The notes: generated from the letters alone by a model not told the origin. Shown: positions 1-9,160, counted from the stretch's first letter. The stretch is DNA of 64,000 nucleotides from JAVJSD01 sp040219575 (GCA_040219575.1 JAVJSD010000119.1:62001-126000); one strand, 5' to 3'. Made by a program: numbers and translations.

Positions 1-1
1 C

Positions 2-43
2 GGCCTCGAGGCGATGGACAAATCGCCGTCGCGCGAGGATTAG
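2..43 (+). CDS. Possible C-terminal tail of a gene entering from the left
   Basis: Frame 2 is open from the window edge to a TAG at 41-43 and would encode the end GLEAMDKSPSRED. Nothing identifies the protein; it is listed only because the window may begin inside a gene. Confidence 0.25.
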   Translation, partial: GLEAMDKSPSRED

Positions 44-163
44 AGTCCGCGCGGCGGATCGACCGGAGCCTCAGAGTTTGTCGTACGCCGGAGTTCGTAT
101 GGACTTTGCTAAGCATTAATTGGTAGAGTCCCGAAACCGGGGCCCTTTCTTTTGGGGATTGCC

Positions 164-685
164 ATGTGCTGGAAGCAGGGTATAGCAGGAGTGTTCGTCG
201 CACTCGCGATGTGTTCTGCGGCGATCTCTCAGTCCGCGGAAACCTCGCTGCACGGCAGATGGCTGATCGATCCGGAAAAGTCAATCGCAGATCTGAGGGA
301 TCGCCTCACCGAAGAACAACGGAAGATACTTGCGATCAAGCTGAAAAGCGGCCAGCTCGGCTTCGAGTTTCGGGAACGTGGCGCACTAGTTGTTCACCTT
401 TGCGGTGAGCCAATGGAGGCGCAGGTTTGGCGGCCGTTGAACGAGCGGTCGACGAAAGAAATCGTCATCGAAATCGTTCGGAGTGAAGGCGAAATTGCCG
501 ACATTCGATTCGAGGTGCTCGCTGAATTCATTGGCCCAGATACAATTCGGTTGACACATCCCGCCTCCGGGCCACTTATGTTTCGACGACTTGCGGCGCA
601 CGAGGAGATGGGGGAGAAACCAAAGCTTCGAAAGACCTTGCCGGATGCCTACTATCTTGAGGTCGATGAGCCACGGACACAGTAA
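164..685 (+). CDS. Hypothetical secreted protein
   Basis: A 173-residue protein with an N-terminal signal-like segment (MCWKQGIAGVFVALAMCSAA, then ISQSAE as a plausible cleavage region), so probably exported. The mature part contains a stretch resembling HGRWLIDPEKSI, a pattern often seen at the start of lipocalin-like or planctomycete hypothetical domains, but I cannot assign a family. I prefer the ATG at 164 over the upstream in-frame TTG at 152 because a GGGGA stretch lies about six bases before it and the hydrophobic segment follows directly. The gene stands alone and is convergent with the amidohydrolase downstream. Function unknown. Confidence 0.6.
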   Translation: MCWKQGIAGVFVALAMCSAAISQSAETSLHGRWLIDPEKSIADLRDRLTEEQRKILAIKLKSGQLGFEFRERGALVVHLCGEPMEAQVWRPLNERSTKEIVIEIVRSEGEIADIRFEVLAEFIGPDTIRLTHPASGPLMFRRLAAHEEMGEKPKLRKTLPDAYYLEVDEPRTQ

Positions 686-736
686 ATTATTGGTCAAGAT
701 GCGGCGTTTCGCTGCAAATTAGATCCTAGCGAAGCA

Positions 737-2002
737 CTACGAAGTCGGAGACGCCGCCGCCGCCAGGCTTCCGTCGATATACGTCTCCACCACGCGCGAC
801 TGCGGATCGAACAATCGTTCGTGGGGATCGCTCGACGCCGCGTCGGGCAGAGCGACGATCGCCAGGTCGGCGCGTTTGCCGACGGCCAGCGAACCGCAGT
901 CGTGCGCGATGCCGAGCGCCTTCGCGCCGGTGAGCGTTCCCATCCGCAGCACGGTCTCGGGCGAGACGTCGCCGTGGCGCTCCACAACGAACCGCATATC
1001 CGCCAGCAGGTTCAGGTCGGGATTCGAACCGCGCGAGTCGGTCCCCAGCGCCACGCTCGCGCCGCGCTGGAGCATCTCGGCCAACGGATACGAGGCGTGG
1101 CCGAAGTACGCGTGGGTGCGTGGGCAGTACGCCACGCTCATTTGGTCGCGATGGTCGGCGAGAAAGTCGATCTCTTCGCTGCTCAGGTAGTTGCCGTGAG
1201 CCACCAGCGCCAGCGGCGCCTGAGACAGCATCTGCAGGTAGTCGAGCGGTCGGAGGCCCCGCGGAATGGCGTCCGGCGGCCACGACGAAAGGTCGATCAG
1301 CAGTTCGACCAGCGGCCCCGACCCCGAGGCGAGCAATTCCAACTCCTCGGTCGTCTCGGCCAGGTGCATCGCCACCACGACGCGCTTTTCGCGCGCGAGC
1401 CGCGCCACGCGATCGACCATCTCGGGACGCACGGTGTAGGGTGCGTGCGGACTGACGCCGACCGTCACGTTGGGCCGGAAGATCTGCCGCGCCCCGATAT
1501 ATCCCTCGGCCGTCTCCCACAACTTGTCCTGCCGCTCGGCGGCCAGGCCGAGCAACTCGCGAAACACGGTGGCGCGAATCGGCGACTCGGAAAACGGCTG
1601 CGGCGACCAACCGGCGGCGGCGATCTCGCCCAGGTAGGTGACGCCGGCGGCGAGCGACTCGCTCAAGCCGGCCGCCACGGCGTTGCGCGACCGCAAGGCG
1701 GACTGTTCGAAATCCTCCGTCGTGTCGCGCCAGGCGACGATCTCGCAAATCCAGTCGGGGAAACGCATTCCCGGCGCGCCGAGAGGGGCCGCCAGGTCGC
1801 TGAACTCGAGGTGCGTGTGGGTGTTGATCAGACCGGGCAGAACGGCGCAGCGGCCTAGATCTTGTGGAGGGCGATCCGAATCGTTTCGGCCGACGGCCAC
1901 GATGCGGCCGCCTTCGATCGTGATTACGCCGTCGCGAATCGGCGGCTGGTCGACCGGAAACAGATAGTCGGCGCGGAGGGCGAAGCGAGCAGCATCTTCC
2001 AT
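737..2002 (-). CDS. Amidohydrolase, cytosine-deaminase/aminodeoxyfutalosine-deaminase-like
   Basis: A 421-residue metal-dependent hydrolase of the amidohydrolase superfamily. Visible ligands are HTH at residues 62-64, MHLAET with His213 and Glu216, a His in AHG near 269, and GTDS with Asp322, the order expected for the subgroup that deaminates purine- or pyrimidine-like substrates with one metal ion. The N-terminal composite beta domain (GVITIEGGRIVAVG) and the C-terminal LAVGKRADLAIV strand are both present, so the protein is complete. Family knowledge suggests a nucleoside-type deaminase, possibly aminodeoxyfutalosine deaminase of the futalosine menaquinone route, but no other menaquinone gene lies nearby. 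Cytoplasmic, single-gene unit. Confidence 0.85.
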   Translation of the reverse strand: MEDAARFALRADYLFPVDQPPIRDGVITIEGGRIVAVGRNDSDRPPQDLGRCAVLPGLINTHTHLEFSDLAAPLGAPGMRFPDWICEIVAWRDTTEDFEQSALRSRNAVAAGLSESLAAGVTYLGEIAAAGWSPQPFSESPIRATVFRELLGLAAERQDKLWETAEGYIGARQIFRPNVTVGVSPHAPYTVRPEMVDRVARLAREKRVVVAMHLAETTEELELLASGSGPLVELLIDLSSWPPDAIPRGLRPLDYLQMLSQAPLALVAHGNYLSSEEIDFLADHRDQMSVAYCPRTHAYFGHASYPLAEMLQRGASVALGTDSRGSNPDLNLLADMRFVVERHGDVSPETVLRMGTLTGAKALGIAHDCGSLAVGKRADLAIVALPDAASSDPHERLFDPQSRVVETYIDGSLAAAASPTS

Positions 2003-2075
2003 CGTTGACCTCCGCTGGTCGTTGGCGGCTACCTGAGGAATCTCTGTTGTTTCAAATCGTGCTGCCCCAATTTCG

Positions 2076-4484
2076 CTACTTGGCGGTTACGGGTACCGAC
2101 TGGCGGTCGAGCGCCGTCTGCAATCGCTCTTCGTCCGACGGCCGGAAGGGTATGCGGCGGAACCAGTACAAAATGGCGACCGCCAGCAGCGAAGCGACGA
2201 TCACCAGCGGCGCTTGAAACTCCAAGCTCCCCGCCGCCTCGCCCGTCGCCGACGTCGCCGGCTCGAAATAGAACAGCCAATTCAGCGCGGGATACTGCGA
2301 CAACGTCTCGGGCGTGAGGCGCGAGGCGAGCACGGCGGCGGCGTTGTTCGTGACATGGTAGGCGATGCACGGCCAGATGCTGCCGCATTGCACCGCCAGG
2401 TAGCCGATCACGAAACCGGTCGCGGCGGCCGTCAGCGACTGCTGCAGGATGCCGTGCGCCACGCCGAACATCAAGGCGGTCAAGCCGATGGCGGCCCACT
2501 TGTGGCCGATGTGCCGCATGCCGGACAGAATGAAGCCGCGGAAAGCGAGTTCCTCGCAAACGGCGGGAATCACCGCCATCACCAGCAGCAACTGCCATAG
2601 CGGAGCGCCGGCGATCGCCTCCTCCAACGGCTGGAACGCCAGTTTCGTCCCTTCGCTCAAGGGATAGAGCGACTGCACCGCCCAACTCAGCAGATGCACG
2701 GCCGGGTTGAGCGACAGCGCCAGCAGCACGGCCATCGGAATCGCCAGCGGGTGTCCCAGCGACAACAGCAGCGTACGGCGGCGGTCGCGCGTCAGGACGA
2801 TCGTCATCAACAGCGCCGGCGTGGCGATCAAGGCGACCTGCATGATGCTGGTCGCTATCGCCAATTCGCTCCAGGAGTCGGGCTGTCCGGCCATCAGGCT
2901 GGCGAAGAACCGCAGCACCAGCACCAACACGCCGCAGAGGACCGCCTCGCTGACGGTCGGCGTCGCCCGGCGGTCGCGCACCAGGTGCCGCAGCCAGGTC
3001 CCCAGTCCGAACCGCTCGCTTTCTCGGAACAGCACGCTCTCGTTGTTGAACTGATCGATGGCCCAGCGAATCGACGCCAGGCAGCAGGCCGCCGTCACCA
3101 ACACGACCGGCACGGAGTAGCGCAACGCATCGGCGTATTGCCCTTCGATCAACGACCGCAGCAACAGCATCATGCCGGTCACGGGGATCAGGCTCATGCC
3201 CAGGTCCATCTGCACCGCCGGCAGCATGGGGAGCATCATCAGCGGCAGCGTGATCAGCAGCAGCGGCATCAGGTAGTACTGGCCCTCCTTGGTGCTGCGG
3301 GCGAAGGCGGCGATGGCCAACGTCAAGGCGCTGAACATGGCGGAAATCGGGATCAGCCCCAGCACCAACCAACCCATCGACGCCAAGGGGGGCGGTCCCA
3401 GGTTCAGGCCGGTCGCCGCCATGCCGCCGGCGCCCAGCTTCTGCATGATGAACAGTCCGGTGAATCCCATGCACAGCATGTTGAGGATCGACGTCAACAT
3501 ACTGAACGTCATGATCGTCAGCAGCTTGCCCCACACGATCTCGCTGCGCTGGGCCGGGCTGCTGAGCAGCGTCTCCAGCGTGCCGCGCTCCTTCTCGCCG
3601 GCGCACAAATCGACCGCCGGATAGAACGCGCCGGTCAGCGCCCACACCAGCACGACGAAGGGCAGAATCTTCGACCACACCGCCGCGCGGCGCATCTCGT
3701 CCTCCGCGACGTCGTTGGTCACCAGTTCGAACGGCTTGGTGGCGGCGACGGGAACGCTGCTTCTTTCCAGATTGCTTTCGACAATCCGCTCCCGCCAGCG
3801 CTGCAGCACGTCGTCGACGCGCAGTTTCGCCATCCGCGACTTGTCGCTGGCCGAATTGGCGAAGATGTGCGGAGTCGGGACGGCGTCGACGTCGACGTCC
3901 GCCGGCGAACTTGGATTCGAGTCCGAATCGGACGACGGCGATTCGCCCCCGCCCGGCCTCAATGTGGCCTGGAACCGGGCGAGTTTCGCGGCGAAGTCGG
4001 GCGGCACGTACACCACCACGTCGTACTTGCCCGACTTCATCGTCTCCTGGGCCAACTTGCTGAGCGTGGGCGAGCTGCGCGCGGCGGATCTCCGCGCGGC
4101 GCCATTTTGCGAGGAGGCGTCGCCGGCGGGAGCGACGCCCGCCATCTCCTGTGCGATCTTCCGCGCCGTGGCGGCGTCGAGGGGCGCGTCGGCGGACAAT
4201 TCGATCAGGTCGGCCTGCGACTTGGGGCAGAATTCCGACGAGAAGACGCACTTCTCGCTTTCATCGCAGACGATCAGCGCCGGCTCGTCAGGCAGCGCGT
4301 CGGCGCCCAGAAACCACACCCGCGTGGGCTTCTCGTGCAGAAACTGCGAGACGTAAAAGAACGACATACCCAACAAGGGATACAACAACAGCGGCAGCAC
4401 GGCGATCGTGAACAGCGTCCGCCGATCGCGCAGCTGGTCGCGCAGTTCTCGCAGGAAGATCAGTCTGACGTTGGTCCACTTCAT
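2076..4484 (-). CDS. ABC-2 permease fused to CPBP intramembrane protease (NatB-like)
   Basis: An 802-residue membrane protein. The N-terminal part begins RLIFLRELRDQLRDRRTLF followed by a first membrane segment and a large extracytoplasmic region, then a hydrophobic block with the GEKERGTLETLLSSP motif typical of NatB/ABC-2 exporter permeases. The C-terminal part is a CPBP (Abi) domain: CEELAFRG with the Glu pair near residue 644, FGVAHG, and HVTNNAA near 710, the predicted catalytic residues of type II CAAX-processing-like proteases. I chose the ATG at 4484 (MKWTNVR) because an AAGG lies upstream; a GTG at 4508 is possible. It lies 78 bp downstream of the NatA-like ATPase on the same strand and should form one exporter with it. 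Substrate unknown. Confidence 0.9.
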   Translation of the reverse strand: MKWTNVRLIFLRELRDQLRDRRTLFTIAVLPLLLYPLLGMSFFYVSQFLHEKPTRVWFLGADALPDEPALIVCDESEKCVFSSEFCPKSQADLIELSADAPLDAATARKIAQEMAGVAPAGDASSQNGAARRSAARSSPTLSKLAQETMKSGKYDVVVYVPPDFAAKLARFQATLRPGGGESPSSDSDSNPSSPADVDVDAVPTPHIFANSASDKSRMAKLRVDDVLQRWRERIVESNLERSSVPVAATKPFELVTNDVAEDEMRRAAVWSKILPFVVLVWALTGAFYPAVDLCAGEKERGTLETLLSSPAQRSEIVWGKLLTIMTFSMLTSILNMLCMGFTGLFIMQKLGAGGMAATGLNLGPPPLASMGWLVLGLIPISAMFSALTLAIAAFARSTKEGQYYLMPLLLITLPLMMLPMLPAVQMDLGMSLIPVTGMMLLLRSLIEGQYADALRYSVPVVLVTAACCLASIRWAIDQFNNESVLFRESERFGLGTWLRHLVRDRRATPTVSEAVLCGVLVLVLRFFASLMAGQPDSWSELAIATSIMQVALIATPALLMTIVLTRDRRRTLLLSLGHPLAIPMAVLLALSLNPAVHLLSWAVQSLYPLSEGTKLAFQPLEEAIAGAPLWQLLLVMAVIPAVCEELAFRGFILSGMRHIGHKWAAIGLTALMFGVAHGILQQSLTAAATGFVIGYLAVQCGSIWPCIAYHVTNNAAAVLASRLTPETLSQYPALNWLFYFEPATSATGEAAGSLEFQAPLVIVASLLAVAILYWFRRIPFRPSDEERLQTALDRQSVPVTAK

Positions 4485-4562
4485 GCGTCGGCCTTGCTGC
4501 GCTTTCACCCGCTCGTTTCGTCCCGGAGGAGTCGTCTTGTCCGCCGCGCAACCTCGTCGGGG

Positions 4563-5381
4563 TTACGCAATGCGCGTCTCCATCGTGTGGATGCTCTCCG
4601 CCGCCGCGGCGTCGCCGTCATGCCCTTGCTGGTCACGCCGTTGCTCGTCGTGTCGCGAGATCAATTGGAAGAACAACTCCTCCAAGTCGCTCTCGTGGTA
4701 CGTCTCGGCCAATTCCGCCAGCGTTCCCTCGGCCAGAATGTGCCCGCGATGCATGATCGCGATTCGATCGCACAACCGCTCGGCTTCCCGCATGATGTGC
4801 GTCGAGAAGACAATGCACTTGCCGTGATCGCGCAGTTCGGCGACGGTCTGAAGCAGCGCCCGGGCCACCAGCACATCGAGGCCCGAGGTGGCCTCGTCGA
4901 AGATCAACACGGGAGGATCGTGCACGATCGCCCGGGCGATGGAGACTTTCTGCTTCATGCCGGTCGACATCTTGGCGCCGAGCACGTCGCGAATCTCGTT
5001 CATCTTCAACCGCTCGAAGATGTCCTCCATCCGGCCGCGGAGATCGTCCTTGTCTAAACCATAGAGCCGGCCGAAGTACTCGACCATCTCCCACGCCGTC
5101 ATGCGGTCGTAGACGGCCGTATTGGTCGACACGAACCCGATCTGATGGCGCACCAGGGCGGGCTGCGTCAGCACGTCGTAACCATTGAGCGTCGCCGTGC
5201 CGGAAGTCGGACGCAGCACCGTGCTCAGGATCCGCAACACCGTGGTCTTGCCCGCGCCGTTGGGTCCGAGCAGTCCGTAGATCTGCCCCTGCTCGGCGTC
5301 GAAGCTCACGTCTTCCAACGCCACGAACTGCCCGCGACGGAGGTCGGCGTAGGTTTTGGTCAGTTCGCGAACTTGGATCAT
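4563..5381 (-). CDS. ABC transporter ATPase, NatA-like
   Basis: A 272-residue ATP-binding subunit. Walker A is GPNGAGKTT (residues 39-47), the signature is the variant STGMKQK that is common in Na+ exporter (NatA) and drug-export ATPases, followed by the Walker B LIFDEATSGLD and the switch His in STHIMREAE. The tail after residue 235 is Asp/His/Gln rich and not conserved-looking. The open frame extends upstream to 5411, but MIQVRELTKTY at 5381 is the usual start of the fold. It is followed by the permease/CPBP gene, so the pair probably powers export of ions, lipids or peptides across the cytoplasmic membrane. Confidence 0.9.
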   Translation of the reverse strand: MIQVRELTKTYADLRRGQFVALEDVSFDAEQGQIYGLLGPNGAGKTTVLRILSTVLRPTSGTATLNGYDVLTQPALVRHQIGFVSTNTAVYDRMTAWEMVEYFGRLYGLDKDDLRGRMEDIFERLKMNEIRDVLGAKMSTGMKQKVSIARAIVHDPPVLIFDEATSGLDVLVARALLQTVAELRDHGKCIVFSTHIMREAERLCDRIAIMHRGHILAEGTLAELAETYHESDLEELFFQLISRHDEQRRDQQGHDGDAAAAESIHTMETRIA

Positions 5382-5667
5382 GAAGATGCACCGGCGGCAG
5401 GGATCGACCACGTCGGTCGTGTGCGGGAAGAGCCCACCCTATATATCACAGCGTAGCTTATCGGGCGACCTGCCGGAGTTGGGGATTGTGGCGGTCGTGG
5501 CGGTCGCGCACAGCGGGCGGATTATCCCTGGCGAACATCCCCGCAGGGCGCGCGCAAATCGGCCCCGCTTGCGGCAAACCGCCAACCTGCGCCGGCAAGC
5601 AAACTAGAGTTCACTAGCAAAGAGCGGTTGGATCTCCCATCGAATAACGCCGACGAGAAGAGCAAAC

Positions 5668-7050
5668 GTGGCAGACACCATCCATGGACCCGGCTTCGCG
5701 GCCGAATTGATTCGCCAGGGCGTTTTCGACGAGGCGCAGGCGGCGGCCGTCGCGGTCCCGGCCAGCGCTCCCGCCGGCGACGTCGGCGAAGGGCCCTTTG
5801 TGCCGCGCGAACCCGTGTCGCTGGAGGCCACCGGACTGACGCGAAACGACGTCGAAGCGTTGATCCTGAAGTTTCTGCTCCATGTGGGCGCCGCCAGCGG
5901 CCGGCAGATCGCCGAGCAAATCAAGCTCCCCTTTGGCTGCGTGGCGCCGCTGCTGCAAGTGCTCAAGGCCCAAATGCTTGTGATGTACAAGAACTCGGCG
6001 CCGATGAGCGACTATGAATACGAATTGAGCGACACGGGCCTCGAGCGGGCCCGCCGCTTTCACGACAACTGCACCTACTTCGGCGCGGCGCCGGTCTCGC
6101 TCGACGAGTACATCGACAGCGTCAAACGCCAGTCGCTGCGCCGCTCGCGGCCGCGGCTGGCCGACATGTGCCGTGTCCTCGACGACCTGCTGATCGAGCC
6201 CGCCATGATCAGCCAACTCGGGCAGGCCGTGAACGCCGGACTGGGACTGTTCCTTTACGGCGAGCCCGGCAACGGCAAAACGAGCATCGCCGAACGCCTG
6301 GTGAGCGGACTGGGGCAGTCGATCTGGATCCCGCGGACGATCGGTATTACTGGCGAAATCCTCCGCGTCTTCGATCCGGCCACACACGAGGCCGTCGCGG
6401 ACCAGTCGCCCACCAATCTGCCGGACGGCGCGCGGCCCGACCGCCGCTGGGTTCGCATCAAGCGTCCGACCGTGGTCGTGGGGGGCGAACTGACGCTCGA
6501 GCACCTGGAGATCACCCACAATCCGAACACCGGCACCAACGAATCGCCCGTGCAGATCAAAAGCAACTGCGGGGCGCTGGTGGTCGACGACTTCGGACGG
6601 CAACGCGTGGGCGTGGCCGATCTGCTCAACCGCTGGATCGTGCCGCTGGAGAAGCGATTCGACTGCCTGTCGCTCCCCACCGGGCGGCAGATCCAGATCC
6701 CCTTCGAACAACTGCTGGTGTTCGCCACCAACTTCGAGCCACACCAACTGGTGGACGAAGCGTTTCTGCGGCGCATTCCCTACAAGATCGAAGTCGGCGG
6801 CCCCGACGAGGCGCAATTCGTCGAGCTGTTCAGCCGCTTGTCGCCCAAGTTCGGCTTCAAGCCGCAGCCCGAAACCGTCGGCTACCTGCTCGAGCACCAC
6901 TACCGGCGAGCATCGCGGGAGCTGCGTTTCTGCCACGTGCGCGATCTGCTGCTGCAGGCCCGCAGCTTCTGCGAGTTCCACGATCGCGCGCTCGATCTGA
7001 CGCCGGACGTGATCGACATCGCCGTCAAGAACTACTTCGCCGGCCTGTAG
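5668..7050 (+). CDS. AAA+ ATPase with N-terminal winged-helix-like region
   Basis: A 460-residue protein starting at GTG. Residues about 60-130 look like a winged helix (TRNDVEALILKFLLHVGAASGRQIAEQI, then a stretch ending in YELSDTGLERARRF). The ATPase core has Walker A GEPGNGKTS (198-206), Walker B ALVVDDFGRQR near 305, a sensor-1-like LLVFATNF, and arginines in the DEAFLRRIPYKIE segment. This resembles the uncharacterised AAA ATPases found with pilus or secretion genes in planctomycetes, but no such genes adjoin it here. Downstream genes are metabolic and separated by about 250 bp. I can support a cytoplasmic ATPase with a possible DNA- or protein-binding head, not a specific process. Confidence 0.8.
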   Translation: MADTIHGPGFAAELIRQGVFDEAQAAAVAVPASAPAGDVGEGPFVPREPVSLEATGLTRNDVEALILKFLLHVGAASGRQIAEQIKLPFGCVAPLLQVLKAQMLVMYKNSAPMSDYEYELSDTGLERARRFHDNCTYFGAAPVSLDEYIDSVKRQSLRRSRPRLADMCRVLDDLLIEPAMISQLGQAVNAGLGLFLYGEPGNGKTSIAERLVSGLGQSIWIPRTIGITGEILRVFDPATHEAVADQSPTNLPDGARPDRRWVRIKRPTVVVGGELTLEHLEITHNPNTGTNESPVQIKSNCGALVVDDFGRQRVGVADLLNRWIVPLEKRFDCLSLPTGRQIQIPFEQLLVFATNFEPHQLVDEAFLRRIPYKIEVGGPDEAQFVELFSRLSPKFGFKPQPETVGYLLEHHYRRASRELRFCHVRDLLLQARSFCEFHDRALDLTPDVIDIAVKNYFAGL

Positions 7051-7222
7051 CGAAGCTGCGCGTTCGTCATGAGCCGCGGGTTCATCGCGACGCGCCACAG
7101 GGTCTAGCCGGTGCTCCGTCGCGTTGCATTCGTTCGACAGGGCGACGTCGCCGCTCCCTTGCGGCTCCGCCGGGCTTCCCTTACGATCAGCGAGCGTCGT
7201 CGCCGAGCCGTTCTTGCGACAT

Positions 7223-7296
7223 CGCCTACGCCCCACGGATCGCCATTCGCCCACGGACCGCCATTCGCCCACGGACCGCCCTTCGCCCCACGGACC
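7223..7296. repeat. 18-bp tandem repeat, four imperfect copies
   Basis: Units of the form CGCCATTCGCCCACGGAC repeat head to tail. Units two and three are identical; the first and last differ by a few bases. The array ends ten bases before the start codon of the thiamine-binding protein and occupies its leader. Confidence 0.85.
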
Positions 7297-7305
7297 GGAC
7301 GCCCC

Positions 7306-7617
7306 ATGTACTTGATGGAATTCAGCATGTCGCCCCTCTCCAAAGGCGAGAGCGTCAGCCAGTACGTGACGCGGAGTCTGGAGATCATCGAGAAGAGCGG
7401 GCTCGACTATCGGCTGCACGCCATGGGCACGGTCGTCGAAGGCGAACTCGACGAGTTGCTGGCCGTGATGAAGCAGTGCTTCGAGGCGATGGCCGCCGAT
7501 TGCGACCGCATCACCTGCACCGCCAAGTTCGACTATCGCAAGGGCCATCGCGGCCGCCTGGAAGCCAAGGTCGCCAGCGTCGAGCAGAAGCTGGGACATC
7601 CGCTGAAAAAGGTCTGA
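7306..7617 (+). CDS. MTH1187-family thiamine-binding protein (DUF77)
   Basis: A 103-residue cytoplasmic protein starting MYLMEFSMSPLSKGESVSQY and ending KVASVEQKLGHPL. This matches the MTH1187/YkoF-like ferredoxin-fold family in length and in the conserved MxFSM..Y....ERSG.Y..HAMGT.VEG pattern, members of which bind thiamine or its precursors. The longer open frame upstream reads through the 18-bp tandem repeat and is not credible protein. The stop is six bases before lhgO, so the two are likely cotranscribed. The link between a thiamine-binding protein and a 2-hydroxyglutarate oxidase is not obvious; it may be incidental. Confidence 0.85.
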   Translation: MYLMEFSMSPLSKGESVSQYVTRSLEIIEKSGLDYRLHAMGTVVEGELDELLAVMKQCFEAMAADCDRITCTAKFDYRKGHRGRLEAKVASVEQKLGHPLKKV

Positions 7618-7623
7618 CGCAGC

Positions 7624-8823
7624 ATGGAACGCTTCGATGTGGCCGTCGTCGGCGGCGGCATTGTCGGTCTGGCGACCGCTTACAAACTGCTCGAGCGACA
7701 TCCGCAATTCAGCGTGGTCGTGCTGGAGAAGGAAGACGGGCCGGCCCGGCACCAGACCGGCCACAACTCCGGCGTGCTGCACTCCGGCATCTACTACAAA
7801 CCCGGCTCGCTGAAGGCGATCAATTGCCGCGAAGGCAAACTCGCCATGGAGGCCTTCTGCGAGGAGCACGGCGTCGCCTACGACGTTTGCGGCAAGGTGA
7901 TCGTGGCGGTCGATGAGTCGGAACTCCCCACCATGCAGCGGATCTACGAGCGGGGGCAGGCCAATGGCGTGAAGTGCGAGATCATCGACCAGGAGCGGCT
8001 CCGCGAACTCGAGCCCCATTCGGCCGGCGTGGGAGCCATTCATGTGCCCGAAGCCGGCATCGTCGACTACGCCGACGTCTGCCGCAAACTGGTCGAGCTG
8101 GTTGAACAGCGGGGCGGCAAGTTCGTCACCAACGCCCGCTTCACCGGCATCGAGCGCGACGGCGACACGCTCGTCGTGCAGTCCGCGGCCGGCGCCTATC
8201 GCGCCAGCTACCTCGTCACGTGCGCGGGGCTGCACTGCGATCGCGTCACGCGCCTCACCGGCCAAAAGCCCGCCGCCAAGATCGTCCCCTTTCGCGGCGA
8301 GTACTTCGAACTGCTGCCCGAGGCCGAGCACCTCTGCCGCAATCTGATCTATCCGGTGCCCGACACCAGCTTTCCGTTCTTGGGCGTGCACTTCACGCGG
8401 ATGGTGCACGGCGGCATTGAGTGCGGGCCGAACGCCGTGCTGGCCTTCGCCCGGGAGGGCTACAGCAAGGGCAACATCAACCTCCGCGATCTGGCCGAGT
8501 CGCTGACCTACTCGGGCTTCGTGCGGATGGGCCTGAAGCACTGGCGGATGGGCATGGGCGAAATGTGGCGCTCGGTCAGCAAGGGCGCATTCGTGCGGGC
8601 GCTGCAGCGGCTGATGCCGGAGATCCGCGGCGAGCATCTGCGGAGCGCCCCGGCGGGCGTTCGCGCTCAGGCGGTCACGCCCGACGGCAAGATGGTCGAC
8701 GACTTCCTGTTTCAGGAAGGCGACCGCGTGGTGAACGTTCAAAACGCCCCGTCTCCCGCCGCCACCGCCTCGCTGAACATCGGCAAGCTGATCGTCGAGC
8801 GACTCGAAGGCCAGTTCCGCTAG
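7624..8823 (+). CDS. lhgO: L-2-hydroxyglutarate oxidase/dehydrogenase
   Basis: A 399-residue FAD-dependent oxidoreductase that oxidises L-2-hydroxyglutarate to 2-oxoglutarate. The N-terminal dinucleotide fold is VAVVGGGIVGLATAY (residues 6-20), followed by the family-typical HQTGHNSGVLHSGIYYKPGS segment; the C-terminal NVQNAPSPAATASLNIG closes the FAD domain. Length and motif order match LhgO (YgaF) of enterobacteria. Electrons are normally passed to the quinone pool, so it acts at the inner membrane face. It follows the thiamine-binding protein gene by six bases and is followed by a MITE-like repeat rather than another gene. Confidence 0.92.
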   Translation: MERFDVAVVGGGIVGLATAYKLLERHPQFSVVVLEKEDGPARHQTGHNSGVLHSGIYYKPGSLKAINCREGKLAMEAFCEEHGVAYDVCGKVIVAVDESELPTMQRIYERGQANGVKCEIIDQERLRELEPHSAGVGAIHVPEAGIVDYADVCRKLVELVEQRGGKFVTNARFTGIERDGDTLVVQSAAGAYRASYLVTCAGLHCDRVTRLTGQKPAAKIVPFRGEYFELLPEAEHLCRNLIYPVPDTSFPFLGVHFTRMVHGGIECGPNAVLAFAREGYSKGNINLRDLAESLTYSGFVRMGLKHWRMGMGEMWRSVSKGAFVRALQRLMPEIRGEHLRSAPAGVRAQAVTPDGKMVDDFLFQEGDRVVNVQNAPSPAATASLNIGKLIVERLEGQFR

Positions 8824-8883
8824 CCCGGATTATTCCATGAGCCGCTGGGCGTTCGCAGCGTCCGGTTGTCGGGGTGTATGTCT

Positions 8884-9047
8884 GTAGCATGGCCGCCCTC
8901 GGCCGTGAATGAGCGCTGCACCACGCGGCTCGTACTTCCCGAAGCCCCGCGTGAGCGAAGGCGACATCTCCCCGCATGCGGATCGAACCAAGCGCCGACG
9001 CTCCCTTGGACGGACCGCCGATTCACGGCCGGGGGCGGCCATGCTAC
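8884..9047 (+). repeat. MITE-like element, copy A1 (26-bp TIRs)
   Basis: A 164-bp non-coding element. Its ends are near-perfect inverted repeats: the left begins TAGCATGGCCGCCC and the right ends GGGCGGCCATGCTA (26-bp arms with one mismatch). Other copies lie at 13862-14025 (same strand) and 20826-20986 (opposite strand). Similarity to the third copy continues outside the left end for about 35 bp (AGCGTCCGGTTGTCGG). Confidence 0.9.
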
Positions 9048-9064
9048 TTACTTCGCTGCCGCCC

Positions 9065-9160
9065 GCCTTGCGCGAAAAGGACCGCGACGCAATGCTCGGC
9101 ATCGCCACCATGTACATCGGCGTCGGCCAGGGCATCGCCACCGTGTTCGAACGCGTGTAG
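9065..9160 (+). pseudogene. Remnant of a thiolase (acetyl-CoA acetyltransferase) 3' end
   Basis: The frame ending at the TAG at 9158-9160 reads ALREKDRDAMLGIATMYIG then VGQGIATVFERV. This is the C-terminal signature of thiolases, in which a GLATLCIGGGMG-like motif precedes the final hydrophobic strand and a glutamate. The rest of the roughly 390-codon gene is missing: 18 bp upstream the sequence becomes the MITE-like element. A thiolase was probably lost here, leaving its last 31 codons. No start codon or RBS suggests expression. Confidence 0.75.

Noticed and set aside
2694..5057. 787-codon open frame opposite the ABC exporter genes
   Set aside because: Its translation is rich in Arg, Gln, His and Gly without domain signals, as expected for the complement of a high-GC gene; the minus-strand genes carry full ABC and CPBP motifs.
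5614..8742. 1042-codon open frame on the minus strand
   Set aside because: It covers three well-supported plus-strand genes (AAA ATPase, thiamine-binding protein, lhgO) in antisense and also the tandem repeat.
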